DNA of 64,000 bases, taken from the NCBI GenBank assembly GCA_021292165.1, contig CM037879.1, forward strand, positions 117,315,359 to 117,379,358, given 5' to 3'. The position numbers and the translations under genes are program-made. This document shows, piece by piece, positions 22,566 to 34,313 of this stretch. This DNA comes from Shinisaurus crocodilurus (lineage: Eukaryota > Chordata > Lepidosauria > Squamata > Shinisauridae). Each line of letters opens with the position of its first letter. The first letter of the stretch is position 1. The notes under the pieces were generated by a model that ran no database searches, was not told the DNA's origin, and saw only the letters and a program-made list of their open reading frames with translations.

Positions 22566-24150
22566 CTCAGTTCATATGCTGCTATATGGAACTGATTTGA
22601 CAGTTCTGCTTCCTGAGTATTTATGATTGACTTTTTCAAAGAAAAAATATCCTGTGAATAATGGGGAAAAGGTTAACTCTTCTTGATATGAAGGTTAAAT
22701 GCGAAATCAAAGATTTAAATTGTGATGAGCCATTATTCCATGTACTGTATCCAGTTACTGTACTTGGCAAGTGGGCCTCCCTGTTTGAAATGGAAAAAAT
22801 CATGTAAATGTAAGATGGCATACATTTAAATACCTGTTAAAGAGCATTTAATACTACCGTACTTGGATATTAACATTAACATAAATGGAAGATATAAATA
22901 GAATTCTGCTTTGATTATTAGTATTGGCCTTTAAGGGGCAAATGTACTTTGGCCACAGTTGGAATCTCAAATGTTTCAACTGCAAATAAGTATGAAACTC
23001 ATTTCTTCTAACAACAGTGATTTCAAAGCTCCTTTAAAACTGATATTTGTGGAGAGGGATTTGGCATTTCCAGTAAAGGAGGAGCAGTTACGTGTCTGTC
23101 CGTCTTAGAATTTTATATTTATCATACAATATTTTATTTTTAAATCTTTTTTAAAGGGAACTTGTGAGGCTGAAAACAGCAGCCACCTCCCTCCCGATAT
23201 CTGCCGATACAAAATGTGTGAACGGTATCACCAGGCAGGGATTCCCCCCCCCCCCCATCACCATTCCATTTCATTGGGCTGTCTGCTGTGTTAGTGGTGA
23301 AACTCTCTCAGTGCAGTGACATCCAATCACATGTTTTGTGTCATTAGATCAATTGGGAACGGAGGAAGAAGAACAGCAGTGCTGTTTTTTGGTTGGCCTC
23401 CCATTGCTTTCAACTTGATTCTTGCTACAAGATACAAAATTTAGTTTGGGTTTTGACTGTTGCAATAATGTGTCAGGGTTTTGAAAGCAAGCTTATTTTG
23501 CATCAAGTGTGACTTCTGATTAGGATTACCAACTTTAATCAAGGTGATTAATAAACTACACTTGAAGTTGCAGATAAAAAGAATTAGCTCCCAGTTAATC
23601 AGTGGGTTGACAACAAGTGAAGATCCTGGAATTTTCAAAGAGCCTGCTACCATGCACATTACACATTTTCTGTTTTCAGAAATGGAGATCATTTTTGGTG
23701 TACTGTCCACACACAGTTTTTTTGTACTGTCCAGCTCATGCTAAAGTTATTCCATGTGTTGGTTTACTAAGATATATGGTCACAGGGATAAAATAGATAG
23801 GGAGTACATGTGTGTACCATTCCTTAAAATATTTAAACATGAACATGGAACTTTGCTGACAGAGAGCTATCCTAAATATGTTCTGTAAAGGTATTTTTAT
23901 TTTGCATTTTTAAACTGTGTTTTTATAAATAATATATATTCAGTGTAATTAAGAATTACATATTTGTACAAACCTGTTAAAGAAGAATTTGTTTCTTTGG
24001 ACAGTGTATATTTACACATTTTAATATTTTAAAATAAGCCTTGTTTTATGTAGCTCAGGGTTTGCATGGATATGTTTTCTTTAATATATATATATATATA
24101 TATATATATGATTAATTGTAAATAGTATTACAACTATAGTAATTAAAATG
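22566..24150 (+). other. FBXL4: Probable FBXL4 3'UTR
   Basis: There is no repeat-like block for ~1.5 kb after the stop. Candidate poly(A) signals are AATAAA at 23550-23555 and ATTAAA at 24142-24147, the latter followed by TGTGTGCC. Notable contents are a C-run (about 23246-23257), several ATTTA pentamers and an (AT)n tract at 24083-24109. The true end cannot be fixed from sequence alone. Confidence 0.5.
24083..24109. repeat. (AT)n microsatellite
   Basis: About 13 uninterrupted AT units in the presumed distal FBXL4 3'UTR. Confidence 0.95.
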
Positions 24151-24543
24151 TGTGCCTTCCCTTTTTACAATCAACAGAACATATAAGGACATTTATGCGG
24201 ACACTGAGTGTCATTGAAATCAATGAAGAAAGTGTGTTTTGGCTTATGGTGCAACTGTCTTTGTTTACATACCAGAGTACTTAGTTATTCTCTTCTCAAA
24301 AATTGGACTAGAGTCACAAAAATTGTCCAAAAATGAATTAAACTCTTTATTTCGACATTCTTCTCAGTGTTTATTCTCCTGGGATTTGTCAACTACTGTG
24401 CCACTTAAATAATTATGGCATTGGGGTTATCTGAAAGGACCTTGGAAGACTAACAGGCAAGAAAATGTAACTGCATCTTGCAGGGAATGCGGCTGCCCTT
24501 AAAAAAAAAATACTCCCTTGAAGACTGGAGGGGAAAGAAGGTT

Positions 24544-25191
24544 TAAGGTGCAATCCTATAGACAGAAAAAATCCTACAACTCCCAGCATTCCCCAGCCAG
24601 CCATGGCTAGGAATGTACCAAAACAGGGAAATCCAGCTCATTTGAGCTGGATAGACTTTCTGCCTGCTTCCAATCCGATAATCAGAAGCAGGCCGAGTTG
24701 GGGGTTTTTCACGGACTTCCATATCTAAGATGGGACGTGATTTCTGCATTTAAAGAGAAAAACTAAGGAAATTTGCGCAAAATTGGCCAATCTGCGCATA
24801 TCAACAGCCGAAATCCACATGATTTTCAGCTGCCAGTTTGCGCAAATTGGCTGATTTTGTGCAGATTGCACTAGATCCACTTGTTTTGTGGCTGCCAATA
24901 TGCGCAGATTGGCCAATTTTGCACAAATTTCCTTAGTGTTCTTTTTTAAAAATGTGCAAATCACAGCCCATCTTAGAGACGGAAGTCCACAAGCTGGCTC
25001 GAGTCATACCACAGTGAGTCAGCACAAGTGCAGGGCTGGCAAACCAGAATCCAGGGAGCTGAATCGTGAAAATTGGTTGGATTTTCATTCTCCTATCAGA
25101 TTCCTCACACATCCCAAGCCATGTCTAGCTGGGGAATGCTGGGAGTCGTAGGACTTCTTTCTGTCTAAACATGCATAGGAGTGTGCTCTTA
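24544..25191. mobile_element. Foldback DNA transposon, ~648 bp
   Basis: Left end TAAGGTGCAATCCTATAGAC is mirrored at the right by TAAGAGCACACTCCTATGCA (reverse complement). Both continue with GACAGAAA...TCCTAC(A/G)ACTCCCAGCATTC. The interior is also symmetric: AAGGAAATTTGCGCAAAATT near 24770 faces AATTTTGCACAAATTTCCTT near 24913, centred near 24850-24867. It is an almost full-length hairpin. Related half-elements occur at 37790-37880. Confidence 0.78.
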
Positions 25192-25502
25192 GTGATTCTA
25201 TCAAATATCCTTTATAGTGCTCAGCACTTCTGAGCTGGGATCCAAACGCCTCAGGTACAGATGAAGTCACTTGGGTGATTTTCCAATTTCCATTTCAAAA
25301 TCTAGTTTATGTTGCATCAAAGGCTGCTTCCAGTGCTAACCTAACTATTGGAAGTAATTTTTATGGTGGGATATGAAGGGCTGTAGTCTGAAGGAGGGTC
25401 CAAGGAGGCCTAGTTCACATGCAGAAGCTGTGGAGGGATGCACACAACTGGTTGAAACTGCATTTGTGTAGAGGGGCGAGGTTATGATGTTGCTCTTCTC
25501 CA

Positions 25503-25960
25503 GAAGCATTATTTCATTTCATTTCTATACTGCCCAATAGCCGAAGCTCTCTGGGCGGTTTACAACAATGCCTAAAACAAGGCCAAAATACAATAAAACA
25601 ACTATAGAATTATTCTATAATAAAGAAATTAAAAAACAGTTCAAAAGATTTAAAAACAGTTTAGCCAGAGATAATATTTAAATACAAAAAGGACCTGTTA
25701 CAAACACCTGGCATGCATGCCCCATCAAGCCATTAAAAACAGCCCTAAACGCCTTAAATGCATTCTTAAACGCCTCAGCACAGAGGGCTGTCTTAACCTG
25801 GAACCCAAAGGATGACAAAGTTGGCACCAGACGGGTCCCAGTGGGGAGATGATTCCACAGTTGGGGAGCCACCACTGAGAAGGCCCTCCCCCTTGTTGCC
25901 GCCCTCTGAGCATTCCAAGGGGGAGGCACTCGAAAGAAGGCCTCAGATGTTGATCGTAGT
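25503..25960 (-). mobile_element. L2-type LINE ORF2 C-terminus and 3' tail
   Basis: The - strand frame 25678-25929 reads RRAATRGRAFSVVAPQLWNH and then SFGFQVKTALCAEAFKN, the L2-group C-terminal signature. The 3'UTR follows, ending GTAAACCGCCCAGAGAGCTT...GGGCAGTATAGAAATGAAAT (read on -). It is 5'-truncated within the last domain. Confidence 0.85.
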
Positions 25961-26784
25961 GTCTGGGGTAGATTGTAGTTGGGGGAGGTGTTCTGTCAAG
26001 TATTGTGGTCACAAACTGTGTAATCTTTTTGTAATCTCTGCAAAAAAACATATCAAAAGGCACATAATTTAGAAAAGCAGTTTTGCTTTCCTCAGTTTAA
26101 AAACAGACAAACAAACCTATGTTTAATCAAGACTCAGCTCAGAAACAGAATTGAAAGGCTTCAGAAAAAAGTGAATGAAAAGTCTCCTGCAGTGCTACAG
26201 TGAGAAGGTGAGGAATTTGAGGGAAGGAAGAATCATGAGGATTGTAACTTGTAATCCTTAAAACAGCCCTCTAGGATAGGCAAGGTCCTTCTAGTCTTTT
26301 AGAAATGAGAAGGTGGACTACACTGCAGCTGATAGAAGTGATTAAACAAACCCAGATGGTTGAAGTAAATAAGCTGTGCCACGCATTATGGAATGGGATG
26401 AATTTTTTTTTTTTGAGTCATCTGTCATCTATTAATCAATCATGAGCCAACTTCTTTCCCCACCTCTCTTATAGACAGAGCCATCCAATTAATATAACGA
26501 TCATAGACAGAATCTAGAGACAATGCTTTGGGATTATTTTCTACTAAAAAGCAGGTAACAAATTCCATAAATAGATTTAAGCAAGAACAGTAGAACTTAA
26601 GACTTTTTGTTTGTTTGTTTAAACAGCAGTCCTTATACCACTGTTCAGTTGTTAGAATATGGACAAATTAATCTTTCAAACAAAAAAAGTACTTGGCATG
26701 TATTGAGGAGAATATTTTGCTTCAGAATAATGAAAATAGCAGGCAGGGTCAGGTATTTTCAGTTTGGTCCTATCCCATAGTGAA

Positions 26785-26960
26785 TAGTATTTCATAGATT
26801 ATAGAGTTGGAAGGAGCCTACAAGGCTATCGAGACCAACCCCCCTGCTCAAGGCAGGAAACTAGAGGAGGGGTCTCTCATCCAATTAATAACCAGGCCTG
26901 ACCCTGCTTAGCTTTCCACACTCAGACAAGCTGAGCCAGCGTGAGCTACAGGCCATATCA
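26785..26960 (-). mobile_element. 5S rRNA-derived SINE with CR1-type tail
   Basis: Read on the - strand, the head resembles 5S rRNA: the internal A box AAGCTAAGCAGGGTC (26900-26914) is intact, CCTGGTTA follows, and the C-box region is TTGGATGAGAGACC (26871-26884; functional 5S has TGGATGGGAGACC). A CR1-type 3' end follows directly, GGTTGGTCTCGATAGCCTTG then TCCAACTCTATAATCTATG (about 26785-26862). A Pol III 5S-type internal promoter head joined to a CR1 tail is the design of SINE3-class elements. The head 5' end, near 26945-26960, is diverged. It is not a functional 5S gene. Confidence 0.78.
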
Positions 26961-27169
26961 CAGGAACTGGTACAAGAACTGGTAGAGAATGTGGACCTTT
27001 GGGGGGGGGGGGACCAAAAGAACACAAGGTCCTAAAGTAAGGTAATGCTGTTTGATGTTTCAAAATAGCACTCTAATCCTTATGGAAATACAAGATTGTG
27101 CTTCTTCCAAAAATTAGCAATCATACCAGTGTGGAATGACAATAAGAACTGAAGAAGAAGAAAATAATA

Positions 27170-27411
27170 CAGTAATACCTTAGATTGTAAGCATAATTCA
27201 TTCCGGAACCGTTGTAATTCAAAACACTCTTATATCAAAGCAAGTCTCTGGCGGGCGTGAGCGGGGCCAATTTTGGCCCGTTCGAGGCGACCGGTTACAT
27301 CCCTACTTGCAAGACCTTGCTCGTTTATCAAGTCAAAAATTTAATATATTTTTTTTGCTTGTCTTGCAAAACGCTCTCAGACCAAGTTACTTGCAATCCA
27401 AGGTATTACTG
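27170..27411. mobile_element. Tigger-like MITE with CpG-rich core (copy C)
   Basis: Ends CAGTAATACCTTAGATTGTA and (reverse-complemented) CAGTAATACCTTGGATTGCA, with TA on both sides. The core at 27251-27298 carries GGCGGGCGTGAGCGGGGCC, GGCCCGTTCGAGGCG and TTACATCCCTAC, the reverse of the module at 13295. It is nearly identical in layout to copy D at 47209-47458. Confidence 0.85.
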
Positions 27412-27534
27412 TAGGTCTATCCTTTTTGTTTTTCTGAAAATTAATGCTTTCAACACACAGCCCATTCAAGAGGCCTCCCACAACATTTTTCACTCTCAAT
27501 CCTCCCCAAAATCCTTATGCTATAGTCCCCAAAT

Positions 27535-27557
27535 AGGTAGGTAGGTAGGTAGGTAGA
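27535..27557. repeat. (GTAG)n microsatellite
   Basis: Five to six GTAG units after CCCCAAATAG. Confidence 0.9.
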
Positions 27558-27787
27558 TACACGTGTGAGTGTGTGTGTGCTGTGAAGCTTTGCCAATTTT
27601 CACCAAATGGGAAAACTATTGCAAAGGCGTAACTAGAGGGACAGTGCACCAGTGGAGAGGGAGTGCATGCAGGCTTCATAAATTCAACTTAAAGAAAAAA
27701 GTTAATTAAAGGTATGGGTTAGCAAGGTAAAGTCTGGCTAATATCCACCTTTATTCCCCAGGAAAGTTAGGTGTCCTATGCTCAAGT

Positions 27788-28540
27788 CAGGGCCAGCCCT
27801 CCCATGAAGCAGGGTGAAGCCCCTGCCTCAAGTGATAGAGTGGCAGGGTGAAGCCCCCAGCCACCCCAGGAGAGCTCGCCACCACGTCCAGCAAGTGCTG
27901 TGGAGAACCCTGCCAGCTGCTCTCCCATGGTGGCATTTATTGCAGTGAGAGAGAAGTCAGCAGGGCTCTCTAGAGCAGCAGCTGCTCTCTGAAGAGCCGT
28001 GTTGGCCAAGGAAACAGCTGGCACGGCTCTTCAGAGAGCCTGCCAGGCTGAAATGGCTGGGGTCCTTCCTGAGAGCCAGGCATGTGTGTGTGTGTGTGTG
28101 TTCCAGGAGATCTCCTGGACAGGCAATTTCCTGGTACACCCCTCCCATGCCTGACTCTGAAGAAGGACTGCCTCAGCCAGCCGTTTTGGCTGGTCAGGCT
28201 CTCTGAAGAGCTGTGTATGCTGGCTGCATAGCTCGGTGGTAAAGGTATAAGGTAAGGGGAAAGCTGGGTGTGATGCGGTAAAAGTAAGGTTGGGGGATGT
28301 GATGTGGGAAGGGAGTGCAATAAGGGGCGGGGTGTGGTGTGGGAAGGCGAATGGGGTATGTGATGCAGGAAGGTGGGAGGGGCATGAGACAGGGAAGGGG
28401 GTGAGGGTGACACGGTGGTGAGAAGGAGAAGGTGGGGGTGACACGGGAAGGGGGTTGGGGGAGGTCACGACACCGGCACATGTGCTCTGTCGCCTCAGGT
28501 GGTGGGAGAGCTTGTGCCAGGGCTGGCCCAGGTGGCACAG
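27788..28540. mobile_element. Possible degenerate hAT-like element
   Basis: CAGGGCCAGCCCTCCCATGA at 27788 faces GGGCTGGCCCAGGTGG near 28520-28534, consistent with inverted ends, and internal GCCTCAAGTGATAG/GCCTCAGGTGGTGG phrases are related. Contains a (GT)n tract (28083-28101) and G-rich repeats GTGATGYGGGAAGG at 28290-28460. Boundaries and target duplication are not clear. Confidence 0.4.
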
Positions 28541-29455
28541 ACAGCAGAGAGCTCTTGGTTTTAAATGATTTTCTTTATAAAAAATAGCTAATCCTACTTT
28601 TAGCCAGTTGGGTGGGACTGGTGAGATTTGTAGTCCAACAACATCTGGAGGGCCACAGGTTTCCGAACTAAGAGAATCATAAATGGCAAATGTGGAAGTA
28701 ATAGAAGCACTCTTTCTAATAAGACCTCTTCTAGAGTGTCATGTCCAGCTCTTTGCACTGCTATGCCAGAAGGATATTTGACATATTTAAAGACATCACA
28801 GGAAGCTAAAAGGATAAAAGGTACCGGTACTTAGAAGGCAAATCCTGTTAGGAAAGGTTAGGAAAACTAGGCCTGTTTATCCTTGGCAAAGTAAAATAAA
28901 ATAAAAATTAATGGAGCATGTTTTGACTTTTTAAAAATATGTAGAAAGATATTTGAAAGGACAGTTCATTAAAGAAATATGCTGAGATGTCCATACAGAC
29001 TTAGCTGTGTGTGGATAGATTTTGACCCCACTCTATGATCCTGGAGTGCAGGTGGAGACCAAAACATTGAGACCTATATTGTTTCATGTCAAACACAAAG
29101 AGCAAAGGAATAGGGAACATAGGTGTATGATCAAAACAATATGTCTACTTCCATTAATTCTCCTCTCCCTAGTTCTCACCTAAGGTGTTTCTCTTCCTTG
29201 TATCAATCCAATTATTTTTCTAGTTCATACTACCACATGTTGAGATGTTGTCACTGCTCACTCCACCTAAACATCATCCAAATGAATTACTCTTATCAAA
29301 GTCCCTTCTACTGCTATTTATTTCTTAAAGCTCTATCATGATTTTTCTCTCCAAAATGTTAACTCCGTTAACACATTACAAAATATCAATAAAAATAGAG
29401 CTTAAATCCAAAGACTTTATAGCCTAAAGAACATAAAACCAAATTCAGATCAAAT

Positions 29456-29960
29456 TATAATAATGGTATTGGAGGGAACCTTGTAGGTCATCCAGTCCAA
29501 CCCTGTTCAGTGCTGGAAATACAGAGTTAGAGCATCCACAACAGATGACTGACCAACTACTGCTTGAAGACATCTGGGAAGAGAGAGCTCTCCATTGCTC
29601 TAGGCAACTGATACCATTGTTGAATCATCAAGAAACTATTCTTAATGTTCAACCAAAATCTACACTCATTAGATCTAGTCCTGCATTCTGGAGTAGGAGG
29701 GAACAAGTTTTTATCTCTTCTGTATGACTGCCCTTCAGGTATTTGAAGAATGCTATAATACTTCCTTCAGCCTTCTCCAGGATAAACATACTCAGTCCCT
29801 TCAATCTTTGCTCATAAGACTTGTTTTCCATACTGCTGATTATCATAGTTGCCACCCCTCTCTGCCTGTTCCCATTTGTCTACATTGTTCCTAAAGTGTA
29901 ATGCCCAGAACTAGACACAATAATAACTAATTAAAACAACCATTTCATCAACATCCTCCA
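29456..29960 (-). mobile_element. CR1 LINE 3' fragment
   Basis: On the + strand it begins with GGAGGGAACCTTGTAGGTCA and TCCAGTCCAACCC, the reverse of a CR1 3'UTR. ORF2 C-terminal remains follow on the - strand (ILEKAEGSIIAFFKYLKGSH), and it continues to the GCCCAGAACTAGACACAATA phrase. Frames are broken. Confidence 0.82.
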
Positions 29961-30221
29961 CAAAATATAAGGTAAGGGTTTGACTTTGATGAGCCTCTAT
30001 GGGAAGAGAATTTCATAGTTTGGTGCCATGCTCTATGCCTTAACAGGCAGACGGCAATTAGAGCATGATGACCCCTCCTCAAGCTCTTCATGAATGATGT
30101 TATTCATACATTAGGATTTCCATTGTGGAAACGAATGGAATAGTTTTCTTTCCAATGTGGAAGGAAACCCATTTCTTCCTTTCCATAACTCAGTATGTCC
30201 CCACCCAGAGATACCATATAT

Positions 30222-30353
30222 CAGTGTTCTCCAACCTTGGGTCCCCAGATGTTTTTGGCCTACAACTCCCAGCATGCCCCAGCCAGCTACGCTGGCTGGG
30301 GCATGGGAGTTGTAGGCCAAAAACATCTGGGGACCCAAGGTTGGAGAACACTG
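30222..30353. mobile_element. hAT MITE, 132-bp near-perfect hairpin
   Basis: Perfect 8-bp target duplications CCATATAT lie at 30214-30221 and 30354-30361. The arms begin CAGTGTTCTCCAACCTTGGG and are identical to each other for about 63 bases apart from a 3-base indel (CCCAGCATGCC against CCCATGCC). A few bases (around TAC) form the loop. Intact arms and target duplications suggest a fairly recent insertion. The right-arm sequence recurs at 37734-37788. Confidence 0.95.
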
Positions 30354-30657
30354 CCATATATGATCTTGAACTAGCTCTTCCCTTATCCATTATGTTGATC
30401 CAAACACTGACATATCCCACCACAGCATTGCTGCCAAATAAGCCAGCTGCCATTGGCAAACCTTGGTAAACCTGTGCATCACTTTGTCAGGATCCTTTGC
30501 CATTATTAAAGCTTTGCGCGGGGGGTGGGGGAGCAATGAGGAGGCCTTCAAAACAAAGGTGTCTTAAGGTAGACACTACGTCCTTATTGTGTTATTCTGT
30601 TTATTAAAAATAGAATATATTTTGTTGTATTATAAAAAATGAATAATATTAAAAGCT

Positions 30658-31205
30658 ATCATAGAATCATAGAAATCATAGAAAAGTAGAGTTGGAAGGG
30701 GCCTACAAGGTCATCGAGTCCAACCCCCTGCTCAATGCAGGAATCCAGGTCAAAGCATCCCTGACAGATGGCCGTCCAGCTGCACCTTGAATGCCTCTAG
30801 AGTGGGAGAGCTCACCACCTCCCTAGGTAATTGGTTCCATTGTCTTATTGCTCTAACAGTCAGGATTTTTTTCCTGATGTTTTGGTGGAATCTGGGTTCC
30901 TGTAACTTGAGCCCATTATTCCGTGTCCTGCAAACTGGGATGATCGAGAAGAGATCCTGTCCCTCCTCTTTGTGACAACCCTTCAAGTACTGGAAGAGTG
31001 CGATCATATCTCAGTCTCCTCTTCTGCAGGCTAAACATGCCCAGTTCTTTCAGTCTCTCCTCATAGGGCCTTGTTTCCAGACCCTTTATCATCCATGTTG
31101 CCCTCCTCCTCTTGTTGCCCTCCTCCTTCTTAAAGTGTGGTGGTGCCCAGAACTGGACGCAGTACTCAAGATCAGTCCTAACCAGTGCTGAGTAAAGAAT
31201 GATAG
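30658..31205 (-). mobile_element. CR1 LINE 3' fragment
   Basis: Starts on + with ATCATAGAATCATAGAAATC and GAGTTGGAAGGGGCCTACAA, the reversed CR1 tail. The - strand frame 30750-31007 encodes the CR1 ORF2 C-terminus (ILTVRAIRQWNQLPREVV, SPTLEAFKVQLD). It ends near GAACTGGACGCAGTACTCAA, so it is 5'-truncated. It is better preserved than the copy at 29456. Confidence 0.9.
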
Positions 31206-31449
31206 AATTATAATGAATATTTTAAAGGACTGTTTTACATAAAAGACAAAAGCACAGCAACAAAGGACTTCTTAACTGCATGCCCAAATACCTATTCTAA
31301 GGGCTTTATTTCCATGTGTGAAAACACAAAATCCACCTGAAATCCTGTTTTATGCACATAATAGTCACAACTCAACACAAAGTTAAGCATGATTAAGACT
31401 ATACTATTCCTGCAAATTTCGTGTAATGTCATCAAAGAGGGGAAAAAAA

Positions 31450-32830
31450 TAGTTTATTGATTTGCAATGGGTGCATTCACACGTCACGGCAACCCACCCT
31501 GGCAACAAGCCACAGTGGGCTGGTTGTTGTGCGAACAACCCATAGTGTGCCCAACAGACAATTGGACTCACCATGGGTTGTTGGCCCCTTCCCTCCCTCT
31601 CCTCCCTCCTTGGTCCTCCTGCGGATATCCCAGGGGACAGCACAGGAGGACCAAGTTGTCTCCCCCGTCCCTGCCACCATTGTGAATTGTTTCAGGCTCA
31701 CCCTGGCTTCCCCCCCTTCATTTTACCCTTTCTTTAGAGTTTATATAGCTGTATAGTTTCCTGCCAATTCTTTTTAACCCTTTCTAAATTCCACTTTAAA
31801 AATGGACCTTTTCTTTTGACAGTTGTCAAGTAACTGCTCCCATAAATGGGGTGGCTCACACTTTTGCATGTTCCCAAGGTGGTATAGTCTCAGGAACAAG
31901 TGCAAAAGTGAGGGAACCTTTAGGACATATCAGTCCAATAAACCCCAAAACACAAGCATCTTGCCACAAAGGGGGTGAATGAGGCACCACCCCACTCTCC
32001 CACGCTAAGATAACTCGTGCCTTTCGTTACATCTGACAGCTCGTCTTTTGACAGTTGTCAAATGGAACCAAAGGGGAAAATAAACTTACCTGCAGCCTCT
32101 GTGGGGCAATGCCCACGGTGGGTACCTGCTGGACTTTGCCAGCAGCCCCCTCCCTGCACATTGCCCACCCAAGGCTCCCCATTCCTGCACCTGCGCAACT
32201 CCAGATGTCCACAGTTGCGCAAGTGTGGGTAATTTTTTTTTTTTAAAAAAATAATTTTCACAGATATTTGCAAAAATTAGGGGGGGTTAAAATGTTTGGC
32301 AAGCGCGGGCAGCCCCTCCAAGGTGCTGCTGGGGCACTTTGAAGAGGCTATCCATAGCTGTCAAAACAGGGATTGAGAAAGTTGGCTTGACAGCTGGCTT
32401 TCGCAATCTCCAGTGAGGAAACGGTAAAGTGAAAATAATCCACAGTGAGCCCTAAAAGGCTCCTGATTGCAGCAGGGAGGGGGAAGCCAGTGCCAGCTGC
32501 TCCCAAGCAACACTTTTCGAGTGGCTGGCAATGGCAGTCACCCGGGATCCGCTTGTCAAGAGCGGCAATGGTTTTTTTATGCTCTTGACAAGCGGCTCAC
32601 TCACCATTTGCCTTGACCCATGATAGGTTGTGTCCTCTGGGTTCAGGTGACACGCCAACCCATAATGGGTTAAATAACCCCTGCTACAGGCCATGGCTTG
32701 TCAGGGTGCCTTATAAGCTAAAAATAAGCCACCCTGACAGAAGTAGTCCGGGTTCACATGACATGCTAACCGACCGTGGCTTCTGAGCCATGGTGGGTTA
32801 TTGTATCATGCGAACCCAGTCAATGGAGAT
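31450..32830. repeat. Degenerate composite repeat region
   Basis: Left part has GGGTGCATTCACACGTCACG and CAACCCACC; right part has GGGTTCACATGACATGCTAAC and GTGGGTTATTGTATCATGCG, weakly related in reverse. CTTTTGACAGTTGTCAA occurs twice in direct orientation (31814 and 32045). Several AACCCATAATGGGTT-like palindromes lie between. It is probably an old non-autonomous DNA transposon or transposons. No coding potential is recognised. Confidence 0.4.
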
Positions 32831-32984
32831 TCAGATTCAGCCCCTGAGTTGAATTGGGCAGCCTCCAAATCAGTCTGAGCAGAATCAGGCTGTTCTCTGA
32901 ATCACAAAATATGGGTGATCAGTGCACACTTCTATTTCATCACTTTGATCACTCTGTTGCTCATATAAGAATAACTGCTCTGCT

Positions 32985-32987
32985 CTG

Positions 32988-33019
<32 letters not shown>

Positions 33020-33032
33020 CAGACAGACAGAC
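32985..33032. repeat. (GAAA)n(GACA)n microsatellite
   Basis: AAGAAAG units grade into GATAGACAGACAGACAGAC. Confidence 0.95.
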
Positions 33033-33769
33033 CTAAACACCGTTTATTCTGACTGGCTATTTACGTTTTACAAAATTAATTCTTGTTTCCATTTTCATTG
33101 TATTGCATTGTGAAATATTAAGTGTGCAGACCAGGGGTAATGATGTGCTTCTTTAATTGAATTCTCTTACATGTTTTTCTTTAAATATAAATAAAGTCAA
33201 AATGTGGTGCAGAATTGAGATTGCAGAGTGATTAATTGCTATCTGGTAATGCCTTTTATTAGTTCTTAGTGTTTCTATATAGAAAGAGACAGATACACCT
33301 CTTTCAAAGAGTGTTTATGAAGCAGAATATGAACATGGCAGAGATAGCCTTAAGGATTCCTTAGGGGCAAAAGGCACTGGTGTAGTATTTTCAAATGTTA
33401 GATGTAATGGCTGCTGTAGTATGCATGCGGACTGTGATATCACTATTATTAATATAGTGAATAATATATATTCTGAACAGTTTTAAGTGTGTAGGCAAAT
33501 TTTTTATTGCTAAAGATAGTGAGAAAACTCAGACAAACCTATTTTATGTGTGGGTTAGATTCTGACCATGAGGGAGCCCTGGCAAGGGCTTCTCTAGATT
33601 GCCCCTCTCTATAGCACTTTGTCTCTGTCACTATGCTTGCCCACATTAATGCCTACACTGTCCAAGACTCTTTTGCTCTCCACTGGTGCTACTTTCCTTT
33701 GCTGAAAATGAGAGGGGAAAATGGAGTATTAAGCTAAGGGTACTAGGTAATCACATTATGATCCTAGTT
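33033..33769. other. Intergenic sequence, nothing recognised
   Basis: AT-rich, with no ORF, repeat boundary or motif that I can assign. Confidence 0.5.
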
Positions 33770-34313
33770 CAGTGATGGCGAACCTTTTTGAGCCCGAGTG
33801 CCCAAACTGCAACACAAAACCAACTTATTTATTTCAAAGTGCCAACACTGCAATTAAACCTGAATACTGGGGTTTTAGTTTAGTAAAAACAACTCATACA
33901 GTTGTCTGAACTAATTAACATCTTTTGTCTTAAAAGAAAAACACAACAGAGCTTTCAATGATACAAACTTTTTTGTTGAAAAAAAAATCAATTCAAAAAA
34001 TTATTATAGTATTACATTGTACACATAGCCTGAAGGAATTTATACAAACTTTTAAAATAATTAGGCACGTGTATTTTTGGATAAGGGATTCTCAACTTGT
34101 AATATGATTATATGCCAGACTGAAATTGTATGGGGCAAGCTTTACTCCGGGTCTGCTTCTACAGGTGTCGGATTAGTAAAAGTAAAAGTCAACCTGTACT
34201 AGGATGAGCAAGATAAACAAGAAAACTAAACGTACTTAACACATTTTAAACACTTTATGTCTTGGACTGCAAACACTGCATTAGGTAAAAGTTTGCATTG
34301 GGCATGCTTTTGC

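Noticed and set aside
26868..26945. Functional 5S rRNA gene
   Set aside because: Only part of 5S is recognisable, the C box is mutated and a CR1-type tail follows, so it is a SINE.
28031..28538. Three overlapping - strand frames of 114-147 codons rich in Pro/Ser/His
   Set aside because: They derive from the GTGATGYGGGAAGG-type G-rich repeat; all three frames are open together, which is compositional.
31457..31756. Overlapping ORFs near 31.5 kb on both strands
   Set aside because: They lie in degenerate repeat DNA, lack motifs, and opposed frames coincide.
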